From contig PAFB01000044.1 in assembly GCA_002700865.1 (NCBI GenBank), positions 1 through 17,728 of the forward strand: a stretch of 17,728 nt of DNA. The letters run 5' to 3'. This document shows, one piece after another, positions 7,397 through 14,602 of this stretch. The notes below the pieces were generated by a model, which was given only the letters and a program-made list of their open reading frames with translations, had not been told where the DNA came from and searched no databases. The position numbers and the translations under genes are program-made. The stretch is from Rhodospirillaceae bacterium (lineage in GTDB: Bacteria > Pseudomonadota > Alphaproteobacteria > UBA7985). Each line of letters opens with the position of its first letter. Position 1 is the stretch's first letter.

Positions 7397-8203
7397 TCAG
7401 CCCTGCTCGCGAGGCTTATACAGCGGTAACAGCGCGGGGGGCATGGGGCCTTTGTTGCGGCGGCCTTCGCCCATTTGCTCCCAGGCGTGAGCGAGAATGC
7501 CAACGGACCGGGACAGGCAGAACAGCCCGCGCGACAGCGGCGCAGGCAAGCCCAACTCGCAGAAAATCACCGCCGTTGCGCCGTCAATATTCATGGCAAG
7601 CCCGCCCCCACCGCGCTCGACGGTGAGTCGGGCCTGCACCGCTTCACCGATATCGGCGAACCGGCCGGAGACCTCCCCACTTGCCGCCCCGTCTCGCACC
7701 AGTGCCATCAAGCGCGGCGCACGGGGATCGGTTGGCTTGTGGAAGCGGTGGCCAAAGCCGCTGACGATCTTGCCATACTGTGCACGCCAAGCGTCCAACC
7801 CGGCCTCTGTTGCATCGTCCAGCGAGGCACCGTCATCCATGCGGGCAGCGATATCGTAATACAGCTCAGCGCACTGCTCACCCGCCCCACCGTGCACGTC
7901 GCCCAGCATATTCACCCCCGTCGCCATAGCGTTGTTCAGCCCGACGCCGCAGGTCGCAGCCATCCGCGCCGCAGCAATCGACGGTGCCTGTGGTCCATGG
8001 TCCACGCCGGCGACCAAAGCAGCCTCGAGCAACGCGCCCTGGGTTGCCGAAGGTTTGGCGCCGACCACCATGAACCAGATCATCTCAGCAAAACCTAAGC
8101 CGCCAATCAGGTCCTCAATCTTCTCACCCCGAAAGGCAATATAGCCCGGTGCCATATCGATAATCGAAGTGGTCCACCACGCGCGAGTGTCGGCGTCAGA
8201 CAT
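7397..8203 (-). CDS. Short citrate-synthase-family protein (citryl-CoA-lyase-like)
   Basis: Starting at the ATG at 8203, which follows GGAGGGT by seven bases, the product has 268 residues, far shorter than a normal citrate synthase (about 430). It corresponds to the catalytic core. All three citrate-synthase catalytic residues appear: His in GDVHGGAGEQ (about H104), His in GFGHRFHKPTDPRAP (about H152) and Asp in MNIDGATAVI (about D207). Proteins of this size include the citryl-CoA lyase (Ccl) of Hydrogenobacter, which splits citryl-CoA into acetyl-CoA and oxaloacetate. In most proteobacteria their reaction is unknown. Next to a CoA-acylating aldehyde dehydrogenase, it plausibly condenses or cleaves an acyl-CoA with a 2-oxoacid. 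An upstream in-frame ATG exists at 8254 but lacks a ribosome site and adds 17 unlikely residues. Confidence 0.82.
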   Translation of the reverse strand: MSDADTRAWWTTSIIDMAPGYIAFRGEKIEDLIGGLGFAEMIWFMVVGAKPSATQGALLEAALVAGVDHGPQAPSIAAARMAATCGVGLNNAMATGVNMLGDVHGGAGEQCAELYYDIAARMDDGASLDDATEAGLDAWRAQYGKIVSGFGHRFHKPTDPRAPRLMALVRDGAASGEVSGRFADIGEAVQARLTVERGGGGLAMNIDGATAVIFCELGLPAPLSRGLFCLSRSVGILAHAWEQMGEGRRNKGPMPPALLPLYKPREQG

Positions 8204-8266
8204 GGGAAATACCCTCCAAAGCTGGGTCACAGTGACCGAATTAACGCGCCACAAAGCGCCCCTGTG

Positions 8267-10102
8267 TCAAGCGTCGACGCTGGCGCTGGGCCGTGATGAT
8301 GGCGGCGGCGTCAGCGCGGCGTGGGACTGGGCCAGAGCGGTTCGGCGGACAGGGGAATTTGCCGCGCCATAGCCGCTGTAACCGCCCTTCCGCTGGACGA
8401 TTTCAAAGAACAGACCGCTGCTCAGCGGCAGGCTGTAGAGCTGGAAGAACTCACCGCCGCTGCTATCACGGTCGTAGAGCACGCCTGCTGCCTCCAGCGA
8501 CTGCCGCTGTTCGGGTGACAGAGCAAAGCGCTCTGTAAGGTCCTGATAGTAGGTCGCGGGAACGGGCAGCGCTGCAAACCCCTGCGCCGCAAGGACGGCG
8601 GCGGTTTCAAGGATATCGTCTGTCTGGAATGCCACGTGCTGAACACTGGTCCCGCGCGGCGGTGAGTGGGCTGCATCGACACCATTGAGCGCGATACGAA
8701 CCTCCCCTTCGCGGGTCTCCAACGCCTGACTGGCCACCATGCCCGCAGGGTCTCGCATCCCCACTTGAGTCCGTTTGGTCAACCCGAAAGTGGACAGGTA
8801 ATACAGCATCAGACTGTCCATTTCGTCGTCGGGCATAATCTGCGCCATATGGTCAACCCGGCGCAGTCCGGCAGGGGGTGGGGGCGGCGTTGCCGGGCCG
8901 GTGGCCGCAAACTCGATGTCCCAGACACGATGCGTGTCGGATTTCTGGTCGATGAAATGGACGATGGTGCCGAGGCTGTCACGCATGGCCGGGATGGGAA
9001 GCCGCCCCGGCAAGCGTGCGGGCTTGTGGTGATGGGCACCGAGCATCCCCGCGCGCTGCGCGGAAACGTGCGCATCATCGACCCGCAGGCCCATATCGCA
9101 GACAAAGGGACGCTGGCCGTCCGTTTCGATTTCCGCGTTCAATACAATGTTGATGGCACCCTGCCGCCAAAGCTCGACCGCAGCGCTGTGGTGTCGGCGT
9201 TCGAGCCGAAACGACAGGGCGGTGAGCAAGGCTTCGACCTCGCCCCTGCTGTGTTCGTCAATCGCCAGTTCGATGAACTCAAACCCACGGGCGCGCACCT
9301 GCGGCGGCAGCAGCGCCCGCGCTGCGTGCAGAGCCGGTTCGCCGTAGGAGGCTTGGTCGAGTAAGTGCAACAGGGCTTGCCGCGCGAGCCGTACGGCCTT
9401 GGTCAGCGCATCCGCCGTCGCAGGTTCGGCAGTCTGCGAACCCGGCGAAACCACCCAAGGGCCAACAAAACCTTTGCGCGCCAGCAACCCGAGCAGCGGC
9501 GCCAACGTCAAATGCCCCAGGCCCGGCAACGCCTGCTCCCCCTGCTGCAGCCCGCGCAAGTGGCGGTCGGTGAGCTGCACCATGGCCAGCTTGTCGTGCG
9601 GCAGCGTGCGGAAGTCAGCCGGTCGCCGACCGTCATCCAGCATCCGATCCGTGCTGAGAAACAGCGGCAGGTCGCCAAACTCGTTCCCGACCAGAACCTT
9701 TGCCTCCTGCGCTGAGCCGGTCTCCGGCAGCACGGCAAAGGTCATCCCCAGTTCAGCAGCGACCAGCGACGCCTGACGCAGGGTTGTTCCGTCCCCTGCC
9801 CCTGCCTCTAACTCCGCTTCTGCCGACCCCGGCGCGCTCAATGCAGACCGCACCACAACGCCATCCGCCCAAAAGGCTTCGGCGCGGTCGATGGATTCCA
9901 TGTTGGCAGCGTCCAGCACCACCACCATTCGAGCCACGCCACAGCTCAAGCGCATACGCCGGTGTTCGGTGGGGTTGCTGGTGAGTTGATGCTCGCTGAT
10001 CAAAACGGCTGTAAAGCCAGCTGTTTGCAGGGCTTGGCAACGCTCTGCATCCAGCGGAATTGCGCCCCTCAGATCGACAAACAGAGCATCTTCCAGGCTC
10101 AT
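8267..10102 (-). CDS. TIM-barrel / 4-hydroxyphenylpyruvate-dioxygenase-like fusion (QuiC-type 3-dehydroshikimate dehydratase-like)
   Basis: The 611-residue product has the two-part layout of bacterial QuiC. An N-terminal AP-endonuclease-type TIM barrel (about 1-250) is fused to a vicinal-oxygen-chelate HPPD-like domain (about 270-575). QuiC turns 3-dehydroshikimate into protocatechuate using the N-terminal barrel. Here the HPPD-like half keeps its 2-His-1-Glu iron site: H418 in RRVDHMAQ, H489 in VQHVAFQTDD and E567 in GLFFEIVQRKGG. In the barrel, E127 (LPET), D152 (STDR) and Q176 (VQLTD) fit the expected metal ligands, but the last one is replaced by Ser/Pro in WVVSPGS (about 216-221). Dehydratase activity is therefore uncertain. 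The ATG at 10102 is preferred to a TTG at 10120. The gene follows the Gfo/Idh stop after 18 bases, so they are co-transcribed. Confidence 0.8.
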   Translation of the reverse strand: MSLEDALFVDLRGAIPLDAERCQALQTAGFTAVLISEHQLTSNPTEHRRMRLSCGVARMVVVLDAANMESIDRAEAFWADGVVVRSALSAPGSAEAELEAGAGDGTTLRQASLVAAELGMTFAVLPETGSAQEAKVLVGNEFGDLPLFLSTDRMLDDGRRPADFRTLPHDKLAMVQLTDRHLRGLQQGEQALPGLGHLTLAPLLGLLARKGFVGPWVVSPGSQTAEPATADALTKAVRLARQALLHLLDQASYGEPALHAARALLPPQVRARGFEFIELAIDEHSRGEVEALLTALSFRLERRHHSAAVELWRQGAINIVLNAEIETDGQRPFVCDMGLRVDDAHVSAQRAGMLGAHHHKPARLPGRLPIPAMRDSLGTIVHFIDQKSDTHRVWDIEFAATGPATPPPPPAGLRRVDHMAQIMPDDEMDSLMLYYLSTFGLTKRTQVGMRDPAGMVASQALETREGEVRIALNGVDAAHSPPRGTSVQHVAFQTDDILETAAVLAAQGFAALPVPATYYQDLTERFALSPEQRQSLEAAGVLYDRDSSGGEFFQLYSLPLSSGLFFEIVQRKGGYSGYGAANSPVRRTALAQSHAALTPPPSSRPSASVDA

Positions 10103-10120
10103 GACAGGCCGCCCATCCAA

Positions 10121-11239
10121 CTATTGCCCAGCCACACCCAGCGACGACGCCGTCGGAGTGACAACCGGGGTTCCGGGCAAGGGCGCGCGGCTGATCCCGG
10201 TCTCGACCGTGACTGTCTGGCCGCTGCAGCCTGCTTGCTGGATCGCTTCAATCACGCGCAGGGCTTGCAAGCCTTCGCGACCACTGACCAAGGGGGCTTC
10301 GTCTTCGCGCAATACCCGGTGGAAGTGCTGCAACTGGTTCACCAGAGAGTCAGCGCCGTCGTGGGGCCGCTTTTCAACGGTAAAGGGGTTCCACCAATCA
10401 ACCGCGCCCTGATGCCGCCACAGGCGCAGATCAGGGACCGAAAGCGCGCCCTGTGTCCCGGCAATGGCGTAGCAACTTTGATCCGTGGGGTCGTAGACAG
10501 GGTTTTCAGCGGCGGTTGATTCCCAGCTCCATGGTGAAACCGCGCTGTCTGACACTGTCACCGTCGCCAGTGCATCACTGCTGAACCGCAACACCGCAGA
10601 AGCCAGTTCTTCGTTCTCAAAGCCGCGGCGAGAGGGAACCGTCATGGCTTGCACCGCGACAATCTCACCGCAGAAATGGCGCAGGAGATCGACGTCGTGG
10701 ATCAGGTTGACCGAAATCGGGCCTGCGCCAAACTTGGTCCGCCACGGGGCGATGTCGAAATAAGTGTCAGGCTTGTAGAACAGGCACTGCGCCGTCACCG
10801 AGCGCACTTCACCGATCGCGCCGCCAGACAGGATGGCTTTGGCTTCGCGCACGATGACGTTGTGGCGGCGGTGATGACCGACCAGCAAAGGAACGCCTTG
10901 GGCCTCGGCAAGGGCAACGGTCGTCTCGGCTTCCTGTGCCGTTACGCCGATGGGTTTTTCGACCAGTACAGGCATACCCGCTTCGATGCATTGACGGGTT
11001 TGCTCAATGTGCAGCAGCGTCGGTGTCGCAATGACAATGCCGTCGATTTCACCGTCGTTGAGCAAGCCGTCGAGCTGGTCGTAACAGCGCAATCCCAGCG
11101 CCGCTGCAGCCGCGCGCCCCTCAGGGTCTGTCTCAACCACAGCGACGAAGGACACAGCCGCAAGCTCATCCGCCGCTGCGACGTGACGCCGTCCGACAAG
11201 GCCAAAGCCCAGAAGTCCCAGCCGCGTGGTTTCACTCAT
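10121..11239 (-). CDS. Gfo/Idh/MocA family NAD(P)-dependent oxidoreductase
   Basis: The 372-residue product has an N-terminal Rossmann fold with the dinucleotide motif GLLGFGLVGRRH (8-19). The family EKP motif has its catalytic Lys at about K95. The C-terminal substrate domain carries NLIHDVDLLRHF with the catalytic Asp/His region at about 178-189. Members oxidise or reduce hydroxyls of sugars, cyclitols (IolG) and hydroaromatic acids such as shikimate. This one probably does the first oxidation of the imported compound in the cytosol. The ATG at 11239 has GGAG nine bases upstream. It is followed 18 bases later by the QuiC-like gene and preceded by a 107-base gap after dctM that contains a stem-loop, so it may be co-transcribed with the transporter genes at a different level. 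The exact substrate is unknown. Confidence 0.87.
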   Translation of the reverse strand: MSETTRLGLLGFGLVGRRHVAAADELAAVSFVAVVETDPEGRAAAAALGLRCYDQLDGLLNDGEIDGIVIATPTLLHIEQTRQCIEAGMPVLVEKPIGVTAQEAETTVALAEAQGVPLLVGHHRRHNVIVREAKAILSGGAIGEVRSVTAQCLFYKPDTYFDIAPWRTKFGAGPISVNLIHDVDLLRHFCGEIVAVQAMTVPSRRGFENEELASAVLRFSSDALATVTVSDSAVSPWSWESTAAENPVYDPTDQSCYAIAGTQGALSVPDLRLWRHQGAVDWWNPFTVEKRPHDGADSLVNQLQHFHRVLREDEAPLVSGREGLQALRVIEAIQQAGCSGQTVTVETGISRAPLPGTPVVTPTASSLGVAGQ

Positions 11240-11279
11240 ACAAAATCACTCCAGACCCGACCGCGCCGGGTGTTGTTCA

Positions 11280-11303
11280 GGCCGCCGTCTTGTGGCGGTG
11301 GCC
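11280..11303 (-). other. Intercistronic stem-loop between dctM and the oxidoreductase gene
   Basis: A 10-bp stem with two G-T wobbles and a 4-base loop lies in the 107-base gap. It begins GGCCGCC and ends GGTGGCC on the plus strand. No T-run follows in the direction of transcription, so it looks more like an RNA-processing or stability element than a full terminator. Confidence 0.35.
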
Positions 11304-11346
11304 CTGCCTTGATCTGATGCCGCGTTAGGGCGCGGCCGACGTGTCC

Positions 11347-12642
11347 CTACCCGGCATAGCCAAACAGCCTCGGCAGCCAGAGAACCAAACCCGGGCTGAG
11401 AATCATGATGATCAGCGCAAGCACCAGAACGGCCAGAAAGCCCCAAATCTCGACGATAATTTCCCGCAGCGGAATCCCAGTTACAGCATTGATAACAAAC
11501 AGCAAAATTCCGTAAGGCGGGGTGATCAGACCGATCATGGAATTGACCACGATCAGCACACCAAAATGCACCAGATCAATCCCCAAAGCCCGCGCTGCAG
11601 GGATCAGCAGCGGGATGATCACCAGAATAATCGTGGTTGCATCCAGGACGCATCCCAGCAGAAGCACCAGAATATTGACCCCAAACAGGAACACCAGCGG
11701 GTGGACATCGAGGTCGGTGAGAAAGCCGGACATGATCGCGGGGATGTTCTCGGTCAGTACGATGAAGTTCAGGATCAGCGCGCCGCCAATCACCACGCCA
11801 ACAGCCGCTGAGGCTCGGGCGCTCTCAACCAGAACACTGTAGAGTTTCTTGAGCGACAGGGCGCGGTAGAACAGGCCAGCAAGCAACAGCGCGTAAAAGG
11901 CAGCAACTGCCGCCGCTTCAGTCGGCGTGGTGACGCCGCCGTAAATGCCATAGAGCAAGATAACCGGCATGAGCAGCGCCGGAAATGCCTGGGCGGTGGT
12001 TTTGGGAATCTGGCGCAGCGGCACAGGTTCTTCGGTGGCGAAACCACGTCGCGACGCAATGATGTAGTTCATCATCATCAGCACCGAGCCCATGATCAAC
12101 CCCGGCACAATACCCGCCAGAAACAAGGCGCCAATCGACGTGTTCGAGACCAGCGCATACAGCACCATCGGGATCGAGGGCGGGATAATCGGGCCAATGG
12201 TGGCGGAAGCAGCGGTGATTGCCGCCGCATAGCCACGCGAGAACCGCCCGTCCCTTGTCATCATGCCAACAATGATTTTGCCGATGCCCGCTGCGTCTGC
12301 GACGGCTGACCCGGACATGCCGGAGAAAATCAGCGAGGCGAGCACGTTCACATGGCCGAGGCCACCCTTGAACCGCCCGACCGCGACAATGCAGAAGTTC
12401 AGCAGCCTATCCGAAATACTGCCGGCATTCATGATATTCGCTGCAACGATAAACAGCGGCACGCTGAGCAGGATGAAGCTGTTAAACAGCCCTTGAAGGA
12501 TCTTTTCACCAGCCAGCGCCAAGTCCATACCGGCCATGCCAAGATAGACCAGCGAGGCGATCAGAATGGTGTAGCCGATCGGGGTGCCAATGGCGGCGAG
12601 GCCGAACAAGGTGATCAGAAAGAGGATGAGCTCCAGGCTCAT
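11347..12642 (-). CDS. dctM: TRAP transporter large permease (DctM family)
   Basis: The 431-residue, strongly hydrophobic product is of normal DctM length with about 12 membrane segments. Family signatures include the N-terminal GTPIGYTILIASLVYL, the SGSAVADAAGIGKIIVGMM block (about 113-131), IIPPSIPMVLYA (about 155-166) and the C-terminal LITPPYGILLFV. DctM is the ion-coupled transport channel of the TRAP system in the inner membrane. It works with the DctQ and DctP homologues encoded just upstream. The ATG overlaps the dctQ stop by four bases (ATGA), and GGAG lies five bases before it, so translation is coupled. The substrate is set by the binding protein and is probably a carboxylate. The gene name denotes the family; no claim is made for C4-dicarboxylates. 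Confidence 0.93.
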   Translation of the reverse strand: MSLELILFLITLFGLAAIGTPIGYTILIASLVYLGMAGMDLALAGEKILQGLFNSFILLSVPLFIVAANIMNAGSISDRLLNFCIVAVGRFKGGLGHVNVLASLIFSGMSGSAVADAAGIGKIIVGMMTRDGRFSRGYAAAITAASATIGPIIPPSIPMVLYALVSNTSIGALFLAGIVPGLIMGSVLMMMNYIIASRRGFATEEPVPLRQIPKTTAQAFPALLMPVILLYGIYGGVTTPTEAAAVAAFYALLLAGLFYRALSLKKLYSVLVESARASAAVGVVIGGALILNFIVLTENIPAIMSGFLTDLDVHPLVFLFGVNILVLLLGCVLDATTIILVIIPLLIPAARALGIDLVHFGVLIVVNSMIGLITPPYGILLFVINAVTGIPLREIIVEIWGFLAVLVLALIIMILSPGLVLWLPRLFGYAG

Positions 12643-13367
12643 GACCGCGCTCCCTCTTCCGCCAACAGCTCCGCAGTTTCCTGCTCGATCAGATCCTCGT
12701 TGGGGCCCTGCCGGATGATCTCGATGGTCCTATGGATAAAGCGGAAGATCACCGCAATCATGAAAATCGCTAAAACACTAAAGACGGTGCGCAGCGGGAT
12801 TTTCGCATTGTCCAGCGGGTTCCTGACCGTCGCGGTTTTGCGCATTTTCATCCAGTCGATGTAGTCCCAAGTCGGCACAAAGGCCCATGCAAAGGCGAGA
12901 ACAATGGCCACACAGGCAAGGATCCCAAACACCCAGCGAACCGGCTTTGGAACAGCGAAATAAAGCACGTCGAAGGTCACCTGATCGCGCTGGCGCACCA
13001 CAAAGGCGCAGCCGAAAAAGACGATCCAGACCCACAGAATGAGACACAGCTCCAGCGTCCAGCCAAACGGCATTTGCAGGACATAGCGCGAAAAAATCTG
13101 GAGCAGAAACACCAGGAATACCCCGGCAAGCAGCATGGCAGAGACAAACTCCGCCCCCCGCGTCAGCCATTTTCGAACCAGCAACGGTCCCCAGAAGAAC
13201 AGAAGACAGACCCAGATGATCGCGACGATCTCATTGGCCCATTTGAACCGCTCATCAAGGATGCGGATGGAATATTGCTGAATGGCGTAAGTAAGAAAAA
13301 CTGCCGCCAGCAAGCTGACGGCGATTATTGCAACACCACGGGCGAGCGCTTTGACTGTTTCTGGCAC
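12639..13367 (-). CDS. dctQ: TRAP transporter small permease (DctQ family) with N-terminal extension
   Basis: The start is a GTG at 13367 with GGGAGAG upstream; the product has 242 residues. The canonical DctQ domain begins near residue 72, with the motif LQIFSRYVLQMPFGWTLELC and the FFGCAFVVRQRDQV block typical of the family. In front of it is an additional segment of about 70 residues that looks like two more membrane helices (about 9-31 and 43-64), giving about six in total instead of four. The C-terminus is cytosolic and acidic. The protein partners DctM in the inner membrane and is needed for TRAP transport. It lies 30 bases after dctP and overlaps dctM by four bases, so it belongs to the same operon. 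Confidence 0.88.
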   Translation of the reverse strand: MPETVKALARGVAIIAVSLLAAVFLTYAIQQYSIRILDERFKWANEIVAIIWVCLLFFWGPLLVRKWLTRGAEFVSAMLLAGVFLVFLLQIFSRYVLQMPFGWTLELCLILWVWIVFFGCAFVVRQRDQVTFDVLYFAVPKPVRWVFGILACVAIVLAFAWAFVPTWDYIDWMKMRKTATVRNPLDNAKIPLRTVFSVLAIFMIAVIFRFIHRTIEIIRQGPNEDLIEQETAELLAEEGARS

Positions 13368-13397
13368 AAGAACTCTCCCGTGGTCGTAAGCCTCGGA

Positions 13398-14405
13398 TTA
13401 GTTTCCGAGCGCGTTGATTTGGTCCAACACACCCTCAGGCCAGGTCGCAGCAACTTCGCTACCAACGTACTGAGCCTGTACATGGGTACGGAACGCTTCC
13501 AGATCAGGCGTGTAGATTTCTACGCCATTGCTCCGGATAAAGTCGGCCAGATTGTTTTCCTTGTCCAGCTGCTTCAGACGACCGTAAGCCGCCGCAGCAT
13601 CAGCGGCACGCTGTACCGTCAGCTGCTGATCCGCAGAAAGGCTGTCCCAAACTTCTTTCGAGAACGCAATGTAGTTCAGGTCAACCAAGTGAGACGTCAG
13701 GGCGATCTGCTTGGTCACTTCGTAGAACTTCGCGTCAACAACCGTTGGCAGCGGGTTGTCCTGACCGTCTACAGCACCCGTGGACAGAGCGGTGTAAACT
13801 TCAGTGAAAGCCATAGGGGTCGGTGCTGCGCCGAGCGCCTTGCCCAGGAACTGCCAGGAATCGGTGCCAGGCATCCGCAGGTTCACGCCAGCGAGATCCG
13901 CCGGGGTCTGCACATCCAGCTCTTCACGGGACTGACGCAGGTTAACGTGACGGCGGCCGAGGTACATCACGGACAGCAGCTTCACGCCGAGTTCTTCTTC
14001 AGCCTTCGCCTTGAACGCGTCCATCAGCGGATCGTTGAAGACACGAACCTGGTGGGCGGCATCCTGGTGAACGTAACCGGTCGCGAAAATCGAGAACTCA
14101 GGGAAGAACTGAGCCATTTCCTGAGCAGAAGCAATCGACATGGTCAGGTTGCCACGGCTAATCGCTTCGAGTTCGGTGCCCTGTGCAAACAGAGTGCCGT
14201 TGTAACCGGGACGGTAGTCAGCGAAGCCTGCGACCATGGGCGCAAACACATTCGCCATCGCAACCGAACGCTGGTCCGTTTCGGAGCCAGCGGTTGCCAG
14301 AGTGAAAGTCAGCTTGTCTTGAGCGAAAGCCGGGGTAGCGGCACCAGCGGTCAGGCTGAGCGCGGCCAGAGAAACGATCGCAGCGCGACGCGTCATTTTA
14401 AACAT
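13398..14405 (-). CDS. dctP: TRAP transporter substrate-binding protein (DctP family)
   Basis: The start is the ATG at 14405, six bases after GGGAGGA, giving 335 residues. A longer frame reaching 14525 would read through the regulatory region and is rejected. The N-terminus is a clear Sec signal peptide (Arg-rich start, then AAIVSLAALSLTAGAATP) with likely cleavage after AFA at residue 28. The mature part has DctP signatures, including NLRMPGTDSW with the conserved carboxylate-binding Arg and AVDGQDNPLPTVV. In the periplasm it captures an organic acid and delivers it to DctQM. It is the first gene of the catabolic cluster and divergent from the GntR regulator. A 12-bp palindrome lies 26 bases upstream of its start. 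The ligand is not predictable from sequence. Confidence 0.93.
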   Translation of the reverse strand: MFKMTRRAAIVSLAALSLTAGAATPAFAQDKLTFTLATAGSETDQRSVAMANVFAPMVAGFADYRPGYNGTLFAQGTELEAISRGNLTMSIASAQEMAQFFPEFSIFATGYVHQDAAHQVRVFNDPLMDAFKAKAEEELGVKLLSVMYLGRRHVNLRQSREELDVQTPADLAGVNLRMPGTDSWQFLGKALGAAPTPMAFTEVYTALSTGAVDGQDNPLPTVVDAKFYEVTKQIALTSHLVDLNYIAFSKEVWDSLSADQQLTVQRAADAAAAYGRLKQLDKENNLADFIRSNGVEIYTPDLEAFRTHVQAQYVGSEVAATWPEGVLDQINALGN

Positions 14406-14431
14406 AATTGTCCTCCCAAACATTGATCCAA

Positions 14432-14443
14432 ACGCACGTGCGT
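14432..14443 (-). promoter_or_regulatory. 12-bp perfect palindrome upstream of dctP, candidate GntR operator
   Basis: ACGCACGTGCGT is a perfect palindrome located 26 bases before the dctP start codon in the dctP-gntR divergent region. It is flanked by the imperfectly matched arms TGATCCA and TGGACCA, off-axis by one base. Size and symmetry fit a dimeric winged-helix regulator, and the neighbouring FCD-type GntR gene is the obvious candidate. A site between promoter and start codon usually means repression. Confidence 0.5.
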
Positions 14444-14548
14444 GGACCATTTGACTACTATCATTCACTCCTGATTGTGCAAGATTTTTTTCAAAACATC
14501 TGACATTTTGGAAATTTAAAGGCATAGTGCCGACTTGGAGAATATCTG

Positions 14549-14602
14549 ATGAAAGTTGCCAAGCGGGACGCAGGACCCGCCAGGGAAAAAGCCGTTCTAT
14601 GA
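14549..14602 (+). CDS. Possible 17-codon leader peptide overlapping the GntR start
   Basis: An ATG at 14549 is preceded by GGAG at 14537-14540 with ideal 8-base spacing. It opens a 17-codon frame, MKVAKRDAGPAREKAVL, whose TGA overlaps the ATG of the GntR gene as ATGA. It is much better placed for ribosome binding than the GntR start itself, so it may couple or tune regulator translation. Such short frames can arise by chance. The peptide resembles no family I know. Confidence 0.35.
   Translation: MKVAKRDAGPAREKAVL

Noticed and set aside
7273..7503. N-terminal extension of the TIM-barrel protein up to 7503
   Set aside because: It would overlap the citrate-synthase-like gene and read through an AT-rich promoter-like stretch; the family N-terminus begins at the GTG at 7272.
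14406..14525. N-terminal extension of the TRAP binding protein
   Set aside because: The signal peptide and a strong ribosome site fix the start at 14405; the extension covers the operator region.
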